Both the position numbers and the translations under genes were made by a program. 5,668 nucleotides of DNA, from the NCBI GenBank assembly GCA_023244795.1, contig JAHFLR010000045.1, positions 1 to 5,668 on the forward strand, given 5' to 3'. Below are positions 1-5,327 of this stretch, one piece after another; within the stretch, counting starts at the first letter, position 1, and the number at the start of each line of letters is the position of its first letter. Below the pieces are notes generated by a model. That model searched no databases. It was not told where the DNA came from and worked only from the letters and a program-made list of their open reading frames with translations. Origin of the DNA: a bacterium. GTDB lineage: Bacteria > Patescibacteriota > Minisyncoccia > UBA9983.

Positions 1-98
1 CAATATTTACTCTTTTTAACTGCATAATCCACCGCATGTTGTCCCTTATCCGACTTCGGCTTTGGTACCCCAAACCACTCTGGGTGAACCTTAAACAT
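1..98 (-). CDS. Partial hypothetical protein, N-terminal part only
   Basis: An open minus-strand frame starts at ATG 98-96 and runs off the window's left edge. It gives 32 residues beginning MFKVHPEWFGVPKPKSDKGQ; the last visible bases give TG of the next codon, so Cys, Trp or a TGA stop are all possible there. The peptide is basic and hydrophilic with an aromatic HPEWFG segment. I do not recognise a family. The frame stays open upstream of the ATG for about 14 codons, to an in-frame TAA, but without another ATG, GTG or TTG, so ATG 98 is the best start. An AGGA lies 11 bases before it, which is a weak ribosome site. It is divergent from the gene at 128, with only 29 bases between the two starts. 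A real gene is likely but not proven, because so little of it is visible. Confidence 0.5.
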   Translation of the reverse strand, partial: MFKVHPEWFGVPKPKSDKGQHAVDYAVKKSKY

Positions 99-119
99 GA
101 CCCATAATTCCTGTATAAT
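91..119 (+). promoter_or_regulatory. Promoter of the 128-1347 gene run
   Basis: A perfect TATAAT lies at 114-119. Seventeen bases upstream is TTAAAC (91-96), only a weak -35. The predicted start of transcription is near 126, so the ATG at 128 would sit within the first few bases of the mRNA. On the opposite strand the same stretch carries TATACA-like sequence, so the divergent gene may be read from an overlapping promoter. The hexamer ATAATT occurs twice, at 104-109 and 115-120, exactly 11 bases apart. Confidence 0.55.
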
Positions 120-127
120 TGGATCAT

Positions 128-343
128 ATGAAGATTAGCCTCAAGAATGACAACTACGTAATATATGTCGGTACCAAAAATTTCACCGAAAAGTATTACA
201 AAGATAAAGAAGGCTGGTTAAAAATATCAGCGCGGGGAAACAAGTTTCGCATGACAGCAGAGCAAGTGTTAAATCACCTCTTGCCTGCCTTTGCCGGCAT
301 AAAACCAAATTTGATAGTAAGGGTTGAGCATAAAGATCAGTAA
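128..343 (+). CDS. Small hypothetical protein (71 aa)
   Basis: The 71-residue protein begins MKISLKNDNYVIYVGTKNF. It has an N-terminal part rich in beta-forming residues (about 1-15), a charged and aromatic middle (FTEKYYKDKEGWLKIS, about 19-34), and a segment RMTAEQVLNHLLPAFAG (41-57) that looks helical, followed by a beta-like tail. No signal peptide or membrane segment is visible, so it is probably cytosolic. I do not recognise a family. A TTG nine bases upstream (119) would add MDH, but it overlaps the TATAAT box, so ATG 128 was chosen. There is no good SD (only GGA at 121-123), consistent with leaderless translation. It is first in a run with the membrane gene that starts four bases after its TAA stop, so the two are probably translated together. 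Confidence 0.75.
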   Translation: MKISLKNDNYVIYVGTKNFTEKYYKDKEGWLKISARGNKFRMTAEQVLNHLLPAFAGIKPNLIVRVEHKDQ

Positions 344-346
344 TCT

Positions 347-814
347 ATGACCACATACAAACACACTCAATTTAGTTACCTAATGCTGGTTGTTACGCTA
401 GCGGCGCTGGTTCTTTTTGCCTGGGTTTATATTATGGCCCTGGCCGAGCCTGCCTCGGTTGACTCCGGCCCAAATTTTGCCGTTACTGCCATAATGGCAT
501 CAATTCTGTTTATTCTTGCATCGTTTGCAACGCTAACAACGTCTATTGATAAAAACCGTTTTCTGGTTAAATTTGGCTATGGAATTTTCGCCAGAACGTT
601 TCCGCTTAGCAAGATAGCCTCGGCCCAATCAGTAAAAAATCGCTGGTACTATGGCTGGGGTATAAGGGTTTGGTTTTGGCCGTATATGTGGATTTACAAT
701 GTTTCCGGCCTTGATGCCGTTGAAATAATTATGAAAAACGGAAAAATTTATCGCGTAGGGACAGATACCCCGAGAGAACTGGAGGTTGCAATCAAGCAGG
801 CCATAAACGCCTAA
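347..814 (+). CDS. Two-helix membrane protein with probable bacterial PH-like domain
   Basis: The 155-residue protein has two hydrophobic helices at about residues 10-32 and 44-64, joined by a short acidic loop (EPASVDSG), then a soluble C-terminal part. The tail has an alternating beta pattern: IDKNRFLVKFGYGIFARTFP, then LSKIASAQSVKN, an aromatic stretch RWYYGWGIRVWFWPYMW (99-115), VEIIMKNGKIYRVGTDTP, and a final helix (about 143-153). A membrane hairpin followed by strands and a closing helix, with the 'L-x-KI' and 'NGK-x-Y-x-VGT' turns, is the architecture of bacterial PH-like membrane proteins (bPH/DUF304 type). I infer that family from pattern only. The role is unknown; such proteins sit in the membrane with the PH-like part in the cytosol. 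It starts three bases after the preceding stop with no SD of its own, suggesting translational coupling. Confidence 0.75.
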   Translation: MTTYKHTQFSYLMLVVTLAALVLFAWVYIMALAEPASVDSGPNFAVTAIMASILFILASFATLTTSIDKNRFLVKFGYGIFARTFPLSKIASAQSVKNRWYYGWGIRVWFWPYMWIYNVSGLDAVEIIMKNGKIYRVGTDTPRELEVAIKQAINA

Positions 815-831
815 TTAATAAAATATAGGTT

Positions 832-1347
832 ATGAAAAAAATACTAACGATTGTTTTATTATTTCTGGTAATCGCTCTAGGAGTGGCCTTGTATTTTTCT
901 TTTAATAAAAAGCAGCCCGCCGCAACAACAACCACTCCCCCAGCGGCGGTTATATATACAAATAACGATTTTAGTTTTAGCTTCTCCTTGCCTGGTAGCT
1001 GGAGAGGCTACTCTATCGTTACCGATAAGTGGGAGGGCTACAGTTTAAGCAGCGCCGCTGATGGCCAGAAAATTACAGAGCGCGGCCCGCTTATTTCTAT
1101 TAGGCATCCGGAATGGACACCGCAAACTCCACGGCAAGATATCCCTATAATGATTTTTACACTAAAGCAGTGGGGTGATCTGCAGCAAGATAAATTCCAC
1201 ATCGGCGCCTCTCCCATTGGCCCAAGCGAACTGGGGAGAAATAACAAATATGTTTTTGCCCTACCAGCCAGATATAATTTTGCCTTCCCCACTGGATTTG
1301 AAGAGGTTGATAGTATTATTAAAAGCAGCCCGCTGCGCGCGTTTTAA
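832..1347 (+). CDS. Membrane-anchored extracytoplasmic hypothetical protein
   Basis: The 171-residue protein opens with MKK and a strongly hydrophobic stretch (about 4-24). It lacks a clear signal-peptidase or lipobox cysteine site, so it is probably an N-terminal membrane anchor. A low-complexity linker rich in Ala, Thr and Pro (29-40) follows. The globular part begins near Y42 with a beta-rich FSFSFSLPGSWRGYSIV, continues through RGPLISIRHPEWTP (84-97) and QDIPIMIFTLKQW (102-114), and ends with PSELGRNNKYVFALPARYNF (131-150). This 'F-LP-W-GY' opening resembles small secreted domains of the PsbP-like kind, but I cannot name a family. The domain should face outside. It is third in the run; the 17-base gap before it contains TAAAAT (819-824) and no SD, so it may also have its own near-leaderless start. 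The run ends at the terminator 1393-1418. Confidence 0.75.
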   Translation: MKKILTIVLLFLVIALGVALYFSFNKKQPAATTTTPPAAVIYTNNDFSFSFSLPGSWRGYSIVTDKWEGYSLSSAADGQKITERGPLISIRHPEWTPQTPRQDIPIMIFTLKQWGDLQQDKFHIGASPIGPSELGRNNKYVFALPARYNFAFPTGFEEVDSIIKSSPLRAF

Positions 1348-1392
1348 AAAGGCGAGTTAAACCATAAAAATTAAAAGCTATCACGCAAAAAA

Positions 1393-1418
1393 GGCCCGCG
1401 CAGATGCGGGTCTTTTTT
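1393..1418 (+). terminator. Intrinsic terminator after the 128-1347 run
   Basis: A seven-pair GC-rich stem, GGCCCGC (1393-1399) with GCGGGTC (1406-1412), contains one G-T wobble and closes a six-base loop. It is followed directly by six T residues (1413-1418). Six A residues precede the stem (1387-1392), so it could also work on the minus strand, although no minus-strand gene ends here. Confidence 0.88.
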
Positions 1419-1426
1419 GTTGGTTT

Positions 1427-1435
1427 TGTTATAAT
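1427..1435 (+). promoter_or_regulatory. Extended -10 promoter for the flavoprotein gene
   Basis: TG at 1427-1428, one spacer base, then a perfect TATAAT at 1430-1435 makes an extended -10 element. No -35 match is seen at normal spacing, and extended -10 promoters do not need one. Transcription would begin about seven bases after the box, at or next to the A of the ATG at 1442. The mRNA would then be leaderless; there is no SD before the start. Confidence 0.7.
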
Positions 1436-1441
1436 TTAATT

Positions 1442-2125
1442 ATGAAACTCACACTAATTGAAAAGCGGCCAACAACAAACGATGTAACCGCTTTTATTTT
1501 TAAACCGGAGAATCCTCTAACTTGGGTGGCTGGCCAGTTTATGCAATACACACTCCCCCACGATAATCCGGATGACCGAAAAACTCAAAGATATTTTACT
1601 ATTTCCTCCGCGCCATTTGAAAATAATATTATGGTTACCACGCGCTTGGCGCCGCAAAGTAGTACATTTAAATCCAGCCTATTTGCCCTGCCCATTGGTG
1701 GCTCCATGGAGGCGGAGGGGCCCATGGGGAGCTTTACTCTAAACGCTCCCGCTCAAGATTTTATTTTTATTGCCGGCGGTATCGGAGTAACCCCCTATCG
1801 CTCTATTTTGCTAGATTTAGACAACAAAAATATCCCCATCAGGGGGAAATTGCTTTACGCTAACCGAGATAACAATTTTGTATTTAAAAAAGAGCTGGAG
1901 GAGCTTGCAAGCAAGCACCCGGATTTTAAAATCCTCTATTTTATGGAGCCAGAGAAGATTGACGCGGCGGCCATTAAGCAAGCGGCGTCTGATCTAAAAA
2001 CACAAACATTTTATATCTCCGGACCGGAGCCGATGGTGCAGGCATTTGAAAAAATGATTATGGAAATGGGCGCGCCCACCGAGCATATTAAGCGAGACTA
2101 CTTCCCCGGATATAAAGTTATCTAG
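1442..2125 (+). CDS. FAD-dependent ferredoxin-NADP reductase-like oxidoreductase
   Basis: A 227-residue member of the ferredoxin-NADP(H) reductase superfamily, which passes electrons between NAD(P)H and a one-electron carrier through bound flavin in the cytosol. The N-terminal FAD barrel has GQF (31-33) and RYFTISSAP (50-58), the R-x-Y/F-T/S-x-S signature that holds the flavin, then EGPMGSFTL (92-100), the flavin phosphate-binding part. The NAD(P) domain follows: FIAGGIGVTPYRSIL (109-123) with the glycine-rich loop, then YISGPEPMV (191-199), the usual second nucleotide motif. The C-terminus is DYFPGYKVI. There is no 2Fe-2S ferredoxin domain and no membrane segment, so the protein is the bare two-domain reductase at normal length. 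The partner carrier is not in the window. Similar folds occur in flavohemoprotein, oxygenase-reductase and dihydroorotate dehydrogenase electron-transfer subunits, so the exact substrate is open. The gene is monocistronic between a terminator and the 2131 hairpin region. Confidence 0.9.
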   Translation: MKLTLIEKRPTTNDVTAFIFKPENPLTWVAGQFMQYTLPHDNPDDRKTQRYFTISSAPFENNIMVTTRLAPQSSTFKSSLFALPIGGSMEAEGPMGSFTLNAPAQDFIFIAGGIGVTPYRSILLDLDNKNIPIRGKLLYANRDNNFVFKKELEELASKHPDFKILYFMEPEKIDAAAIKQAASDLKTQTFYISGPEPMVQAFEKMIMEMGAPTEHIKRDYFPGYKVI

Positions 2126-2130
2126 GGCCG

Positions 2131-2161
2131 GGGCCACTGGCGCCGTGGGGTTTTATTTTAT
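2131..2161 (+). terminator. Possible terminator after the flavoprotein gene
   Basis: Just after the TAG stop lies a G/C-rich stretch in which CCAC (2134-2137) can pair with GTGG (2145-2148) around TGGCGCC. An alternative pairing of GGGGCC with GGCGCC has one mismatch. A T-rich tail, TTTTATTTTATT, follows from 2151. The stem is short, so this is likely from its position and tail but not certain from structure. The rest of the gap to 2234 shows no gene and no convincing promoter; TTGGCA at 2197-2202 has no -10 partner at normal spacing. Confidence 0.4.
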
Positions 2162-2234
2162 TACCATTCTTGCAAAATCTGGGGGATTTGGTAGCCTTGG
2201 CATTAGATTAAGTAGCTAGGGGCACCCAACAGAT

Positions 2235-2244
2235 GGAAGGGGGA
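2235..2244 (+). promoter_or_regulatory. Strong ribosome binding site deciding the start at 2251
   Basis: The purine run GGAAGGGGGA ends six bases before ATG 2251, which is the right distance for an SD. Choosing the upstream ATG at 2233 instead would place this run inside the coding sequence as Glu-Gly-Gly. The site therefore favours 2251. It contrasts with the SD-less starts of the neighbouring housekeeping genes. Confidence 0.7.
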
Positions 2245-2250
2245 CGAACA

Positions 2251-2826
2251 ATGTTTTGGCGAAAAAAGAAACGAGCTCCGGAGCAAGATCTTTCTTTCCC
2301 AAGCACCACTCTCCCAGAATGCGACATCACAGAAACAGTCATCTATAGCGATGTCGCCAAATCAATAGGCTTTGCTCCTGCGGAATTGGTTCACCGACAG
2401 CTTATCGCTGCTTGCAGGAAAAAAAATATCCAGATTTATAATTATCTCCAGATGAGCGCCTTCCTCACCCAACAGAGAAAGAGAGTGGGGGCAGCAGCCT
2501 GGGCATGGCGCCCCCTGCGCAAAAAGGATGCGCTTGACTACGGCTGGGGAAACAGCTATCAGGGCTCAGTCGATGGATTCTATCAACCCAACTGGAATCG
2601 GACATGCGGGCCGTACGACATGCTTGTGCCCCGAAGAGTGCTGGAGAGAACGGCCAGCATGGCGATAGAGATGGGAGATCGAGTAAAATTCCTTGTCTCC
2701 GACTTCACCGAGCACCCCGCTCCCGCCTACTCAGGCCACTTTATTATGGCCATGCCCGCAAGCTACAACGGCACCGATTTCGAAGGCTATCACGTTGTCT
2801 TCGATAGCTGGGGCTTCCCTCACTAA
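2251..2826 (+). CDS. Hypothetical protein with AWAWRPLR and FLVSD motifs (191 aa)
   Basis: I do not recognise this 191-residue protein. It opens with a basic cluster (MFWRKKKRAP), then a disordered-looking Ser/Thr/Pro stretch (15-25). A helical part follows, VIYSDVAKSIGFAPAELVHR (30-49) and LIAACRKKNIQIYNYLQ, which resembles a small helical interaction domain. Next come AAAWAWRPLR (81-90) and an aromatic stretch with GWGNSYQG (98-105), FYQPNWN and a single Cys in NRTCGPYD (116-123). The C-terminal half has VPRRVLERTASMAIE, then VKFLVSDF (145-152), FIMAMPA (164-170) and a last strand HVVFDSW. The alternation of helices and hydrophobic strands suggests a small soluble alpha/beta domain. No signal peptide is seen. 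Start 2251 is set by the SD at 2235-2244; ATG 2233 would add six residues. By eye it is richer in GAC, ATC and CTC codons than recG or the flavoprotein, a possible sign of separate origin. It stands alone, closed by the hairpin at 2857. Confidence 0.75.
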   Translation: MFWRKKKRAPEQDLSFPSTTLPECDITETVIYSDVAKSIGFAPAELVHRQLIAACRKKNIQIYNYLQMSAFLTQQRKRVGAAAWAWRPLRKKDALDYGWGNSYQGSVDGFYQPNWNRTCGPYDMLVPRRVLERTASMAIEMGDRVKFLVSDFTEHPAPAYSGHFIMAMPASYNGTDFEGYHVVFDSWGFPH

Positions 2827-2827
2827 G

Positions 2828-2844
2828 AGCCGGAAGCTTCGGCT
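2828..2844 (+). repeat. Small inverted repeat right after the stop
   Basis: AGCCG (2828-2832) pairs with CGGCT (2840-2844) around a seven-base loop, starting one base after the TAA. It has no T tract, so it is not a terminator by itself. It may simply stabilise the mRNA 3' end ahead of the stronger hairpin at 2857-2880. Confidence 0.4.
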
Positions 2845-2856
2845 AACCAATCTTTA

Positions 2857-2888
2857 CCCCACAGCGCCAGCGCTGTGGGGATTTAATT
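2857..2888 (+). terminator. Strong hairpin, likely terminator after the 2251 gene
   Basis: CCCCACAGCGC and GCGCTGTGGGG form a perfect 11-base inverted repeat at 2857-2880 with only two bases between the arms, so in practice about nine pairs and a small loop. The following ATTTAATTT is T-rich but interrupted by A, weaker than a classical tract. The position, 30 bases after a stop and 22 before the next -35 box, supports a terminator. Confidence 0.7.
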
Positions 2889-2901
2889 TGCCTTAAAAAT
2901 T

Positions 2902-2930
2902 TTGACACTTTGCTGTTAATAATTTAGCAT
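2902..2930 (+). promoter_or_regulatory. Sigma-70-type promoter of the zinc-knuckle gene
   Basis: A perfect -35 TTGACA (2902-2907) is followed after exactly 17 bases by TAGCAT (2925-2930), a four-of-six -10. Transcription should start near 2937, leaving about 30 bases of leader that carry the SD. It is the most complete promoter in the window. Confidence 0.72.
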
Positions 2931-2955
2931 CAAAGTAGAACGCACAAACCCACGG

Positions 2956-2965
2956 AAGGAGGAGG
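2956..2965 (+). promoter_or_regulatory. Near-perfect Shine-Dalgarno before ATG 2968
   Basis: AAGGAGGAGG ends two bases before ATG 2968; the AAGGAGG core (2956-2962) is five bases from the start. It is the best SD in the window and fixes the start of the small zinc-knuckle gene. Confidence 0.85.
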
Positions 2966-2967
2966 CC

Positions 2968-3123
2968 ATGACGTTTCTCTACGTTGCGCAATGCCCGATT
3001 TGCATGTTGCCCGTTGAGATGTCGGGCGATAACAGAGGCATCCAGGAGGGCGACGAGTGGTATCACAAGGAGTGCCACAACACCAAGGGCATACCGCCAT
3101 CGCCTCCAACCCCCTCTGAGTAG
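2968..3123 (+). CDS. 51-residue zinc-knuckle (half-LIM-like) protein
   Basis: A complete small gene, ATG to TAG, encoding 51 residues. Cys9 and Cys12 in QCPICM, then His33 and Cys36 in WYHKECHN, give the spacing C-x2-C-x20-H-x2-C. This falls within the first zinc finger of LIM domains (C-x2-C-x16-23-H-x2-C), and the aromatic-His-x-x-Cys block also matches LIM-type style. One zinc ion is the natural prediction; His37 is a possible alternative ligand. The middle is polar and acidic (DNRGIQEGDE) and the tail is Pro/Ser rich (GIPPSPPTPSE), probably unstructured. There is no second finger, so it is half a LIM module or an independent zinc knuckle. A role in protein or nucleic-acid binding is only inference. 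Strong support that it is real comes from a perfect -35 box, a near-perfect SD and a terminator 12 bases after the stop. Lys is encoded only by AAG and the gene looks GC-rich compared with its neighbours. Confidence 0.82.
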   Translation: MTFLYVAQCPICMLPVEMSGDNRGIQEGDEWYHKECHNTKGIPPSPPTPSE

Positions 3124-3135
3124 ACTCCTTTCTTT

Positions 3136-3165
3136 ACCGGCCACTTTTGGCCGGTTTTCTGTTTT
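3136..3165 (+). terminator. Intrinsic terminator after the zinc-knuckle gene
   Basis: ACCGGCCA (3136-3143) and TGGCCGGT (3148-3155) form a perfect eight-pair stem with a CTTT loop. TTT, CTG and TTTT follow (to 3165), a T-rich tail with a short interruption. It separates the small gene from recG. Confidence 0.85.
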
Positions 3166-3169
3166 ACAT

Positions 3170-3199
3170 TTGTGATGCCCCCAATAAAAATGGTAAAAT
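3170..3199 (+). promoter_or_regulatory. Promoter of recG
   Basis: TTGTGA (3170-3175, four of six for a -35) lies 18 bases before TAAAAT (3194-3199), which is preceded by TGG, an extended -10 match. The expected start of transcription is near 3206, so ATG 3215 would have a leader of about nine bases without an SD. A second AT-rich box, TATACG (3201-3206), could move the start even closer. Confidence 0.55.
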
Positions 3200-3214
3200 A
3201 TATACGACTTATTT

Positions 3215-5326
3215 ATGAACCTATCAGACCCCATCGCAGATCATTTTAGAATCACCGAACGGCAAAAAACAGCTCTTAAAAAGATCGGCCTCAAAACTAT
3301 TGAGGACCTTTTATTTTATCTACCCCACCGCCACGAGAGCTTTAGCGAACGAAAAAATATCATCGACCTGACCGAAGGCGATAAGACCACCGTTTTTGGA
3401 CGAGTGGTGGAAATAAAAAAGAACCGCGCCATGCGCAGGCGACTCTATTACACCGAAGCCACTATTGGAGATTTTACCTCAACCGTTAAAGCCATTTGGT
3501 TTAACCAGCCGTACATAGAAAAAATTTTAGCCAAGGGCGATAAGGTGGCGCTGACCGGTAAAATTACCCATGGCAAATCTGGCCTGTACCTCTCCAACCC
3601 CACCTACGAAAAAGTAAACGAGTACGAGGACCTGGGCGAGGGCGCGGCGCTGCTCGCTATCTACTCCGAGACTCCCGGGATCTCCTCCAAGTGGCTGCGT
3701 TTTGCCATCCAAAAATCTTTAAAATCTATCGGCAAAGAGACGCTACAAGACCCGATACCGGTAAATGTTTTGGAGAAGTACCACCTACCGAGCATTTACT
3801 CCTCTCTCATCTACATCCACACCCCGCAAAGACTTGGCGACGCCGAAGTGGCGCGCAAAAGGTTTGCTTTTGAGGAAATATTTTTTATTCAGCTCGCCCG
3901 CCTTAAGGAGCGTGAAGAATTTAAAAAACATCACTCTTTTAAAATATCGGTCGGGCAAAAAGAGATGGAGGCCTTTTTAAAAATCTTTCCGTTTGAGCTC
4001 ACGCCCTCTCAAAAAAAATCCGTAGGGCAAATTTTAGAAGATTTTGGCAAAGACGAGCCGATGTCGCGCCTACTGGAGGGCGATGTGGGCTCTGGCAAAA
4101 CAGCAGTGGCGGTGGCCGCTACTTTTGCGGCTGTGCAAAGCGGCTACCAAGTGGCCTACATGGCGCCAACGGAGATTTTGGCCAACCAACATTTTAAATC
4201 TTTTATAAATTATTTCTCCCAGCTGCGTCTAACCACCAAGATCGGCCTGATTACCTCTTCCGGCGCGTTTAAGTACCCATCAAAAGTTAACCCGACTCAA
4301 CCGACACCCATCTCTAAATCTCAACTTTTAAAATGGGTAATCAGTGGCGAGATACCAATACTAATCGGCACTCACTCGCTTATCCAAAAAAATGTTAAGT
4401 TTAAAAAATTGGCCTTTGTTATAATAGACGAGCAACATCGTTTTGGTACTCGCCAACGCGCCAAACTTGTTAAAGATAAGTCCAGCGCCGCGCCCCACCT
4501 GCTCTCCATGACGGCCACGCCCATCCCCCGCACCCTCGCCCTAACCATTTATAGCGACTTAGACTTATCGCTTTTAGATGAGATGCCCAGCGGCCGGCAA
4601 AAAGTTATCACCCAAATTGTGCACCCGGATAACCGCGCCAGCACTTACGAGTTTATTAGAGAAAAAATAAAAGAGGGTCGGCAACTTTTTGTAATTTGCC
4701 CGCGCATTAATGAGCCCGATGCCACCAAAGAAAACGCGCTGTATGCCAAAGCGGTAAAAGAGGAGGCCAAGAGGCTGGAAGCAGAAATTTTTCCGGAGTT
4801 TGAGGTTGGTATTTTGCACGGTAAAATGACTCCCAAAGAAAAAGATGAGGCGCTGGAAGATTTTAGAAAAAATAAAACCCACATTTTGGTAGCCACTTCG
4901 GTGGTTGAGGTGGGTATAGATATACCCAATGCCACGATGATTATAATAGAGGGCGCGGAGAGATTTGGTTTGGCTCAGCTGCACCAGCTACGAGGCCGAG
5001 TAATTAGAGGAACACACCAACCGTATTGCTTTGTGTTTACCGACTCCCACTCCGAAAAAACTCACCAACGGCTACACGCGTTAGAGCATGCTCAAAATGG
5101 TTTTGAGCTGGCCGAGTACGATTTAGAGTTGCGCGGCACGGGCGAGCTCTCCGGCACCAAGCAATGGGGTGTCTCCGATATTGGTATGGAGGCCCTAAAA
5201 AATATAAAAATGGTGGAAGCGGCGCGCGAGGAATCGCAAAAAATATTAGCGCGCGATCCAGAGTTAAATAAATATCCGCTTATTGCCAAGCGGCTTGAGG
5301 AACAAGAAAAAACTCATTTTGAGTAG
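3215..5326 (+). CDS. recG: ATP-dependent DNA helicase RecG
   Basis: RecG, the superfamily 2 translocase that remodels stalled replication forks and branch-migrates Holliday junctions. The 703 residues match the family's usual length of roughly 680-700. The N-terminal part carries the helical entry motif (about 13-36) and the OB-fold wedge (about 57-135) that splits the DNA arms. The helicase core has Walker A GDVGSGKT (289-296), motif Ia MAPTEILANQH (316-326), the DEQH box (405-408) with the following RFG, motif III SMTATPIPRT (431-440), motif V LVATSVVEVGIDIPNAT (558-574) and motif VI QLHQLRGRVIRG (588-599). The family's C-terminal block is present as DLELRGTGELSGTKQWG (636-652). Two oddities are Ile597 in motif VI, where RecG normally has Gly, and a longer loop around 350-370 (see findings). 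All catalytic residues are kept, so the enzyme should be active. It is monocistronic, converging on the gene at 5328 with one base between stops. Confidence 0.97.
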   Translation: MNLSDPIADHFRITERQKTALKKIGLKTIEDLLFYLPHRHESFSERKNIIDLTEGDKTTVFGRVVEIKKNRAMRRRLYYTEATIGDFTSTVKAIWFNQPYIEKILAKGDKVALTGKITHGKSGLYLSNPTYEKVNEYEDLGEGAALLAIYSETPGISSKWLRFAIQKSLKSIGKETLQDPIPVNVLEKYHLPSIYSSLIYIHTPQRLGDAEVARKRFAFEEIFFIQLARLKEREEFKKHHSFKISVGQKEMEAFLKIFPFELTPSQKKSVGQILEDFGKDEPMSRLLEGDVGSGKTAVAVAATFAAVQSGYQVAYMAPTEILANQHFKSFINYFSQLRLTTKIGLITSSGAFKYPSKVNPTQPTPISKSQLLKWVISGEIPILIGTHSLIQKNVKFKKLAFVIIDEQHRFGTRQRAKLVKDKSSAAPHLLSMTATPIPRTLALTIYSDLDLSLLDEMPSGRQKVITQIVHPDNRASTYEFIREKIKEGRQLFVICPRINEPDATKENALYAKAVKEEAKRLEAEIFPEFEVGILHGKMTPKEKDEALEDFRKNKTHILVATSVVEVGIDIPNATMIIIEGAERFGLAQLHQLRGRVIRGTHQPYCFVFTDSHSEKTHQRLHALEHAQNGFELAEYDLELRGTGELSGTKQWGVSDIGMEALKNIKMVEAAREESQKILARDPELNKYPLIAKRLEEQEKTHFE
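5307..5324 (-). terminator. Possible minus-strand terminator inside the recG 3' end
   Basis: On the minus strand ACTCA-AAA-TGAGT (5324-5312) is followed by a run of six T residues that begins with the last base of the stem. It lies just past the stop of the minus-strand gene at 5328. The five-pair stem is AT-rich and weak, so the call depends on the T run and on the location. Confidence 0.4.
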
Positions 5327-5327
5327 G

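Noticed and set aside
119..127. TTG start adding three residues to the 71-residue gene
   Set aside because: The TTG overlaps the last base of the TATAAT box, so it would not be in the transcript from that promoter.
2233..2250. Upstream ATG for the 191-residue protein
   Set aside because: The SD-like run would then be inside the coding sequence; ATG 2251 has correct spacing to it.
2126..3200. Integron or transposon insertion around the two small genes
   Set aside because: No integrase, no terminal inverted or direct repeats and no attC-like long palindrome were found; the palindromes present are better explained as terminators.
2893..3234. Minus-strand open frame of 113 codons across the zinc-knuckle gene
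   Set aside because: It runs antisense to a promoter, SD, gene and terminator that are all on the plus strand, has no SD, and its translation shows no domain pattern.
3190..3260. SD-driven start for recG
   Set aside because: No purine-rich site lies in front of ATG 3215, and the N-terminus from that ATG already matches the usual RecG start.
4574..4984. Minus-strand open frames inside recG
   Set aside because: They lie opposite conserved RecG motifs and have no start signals; they are by-products of recG codon use.
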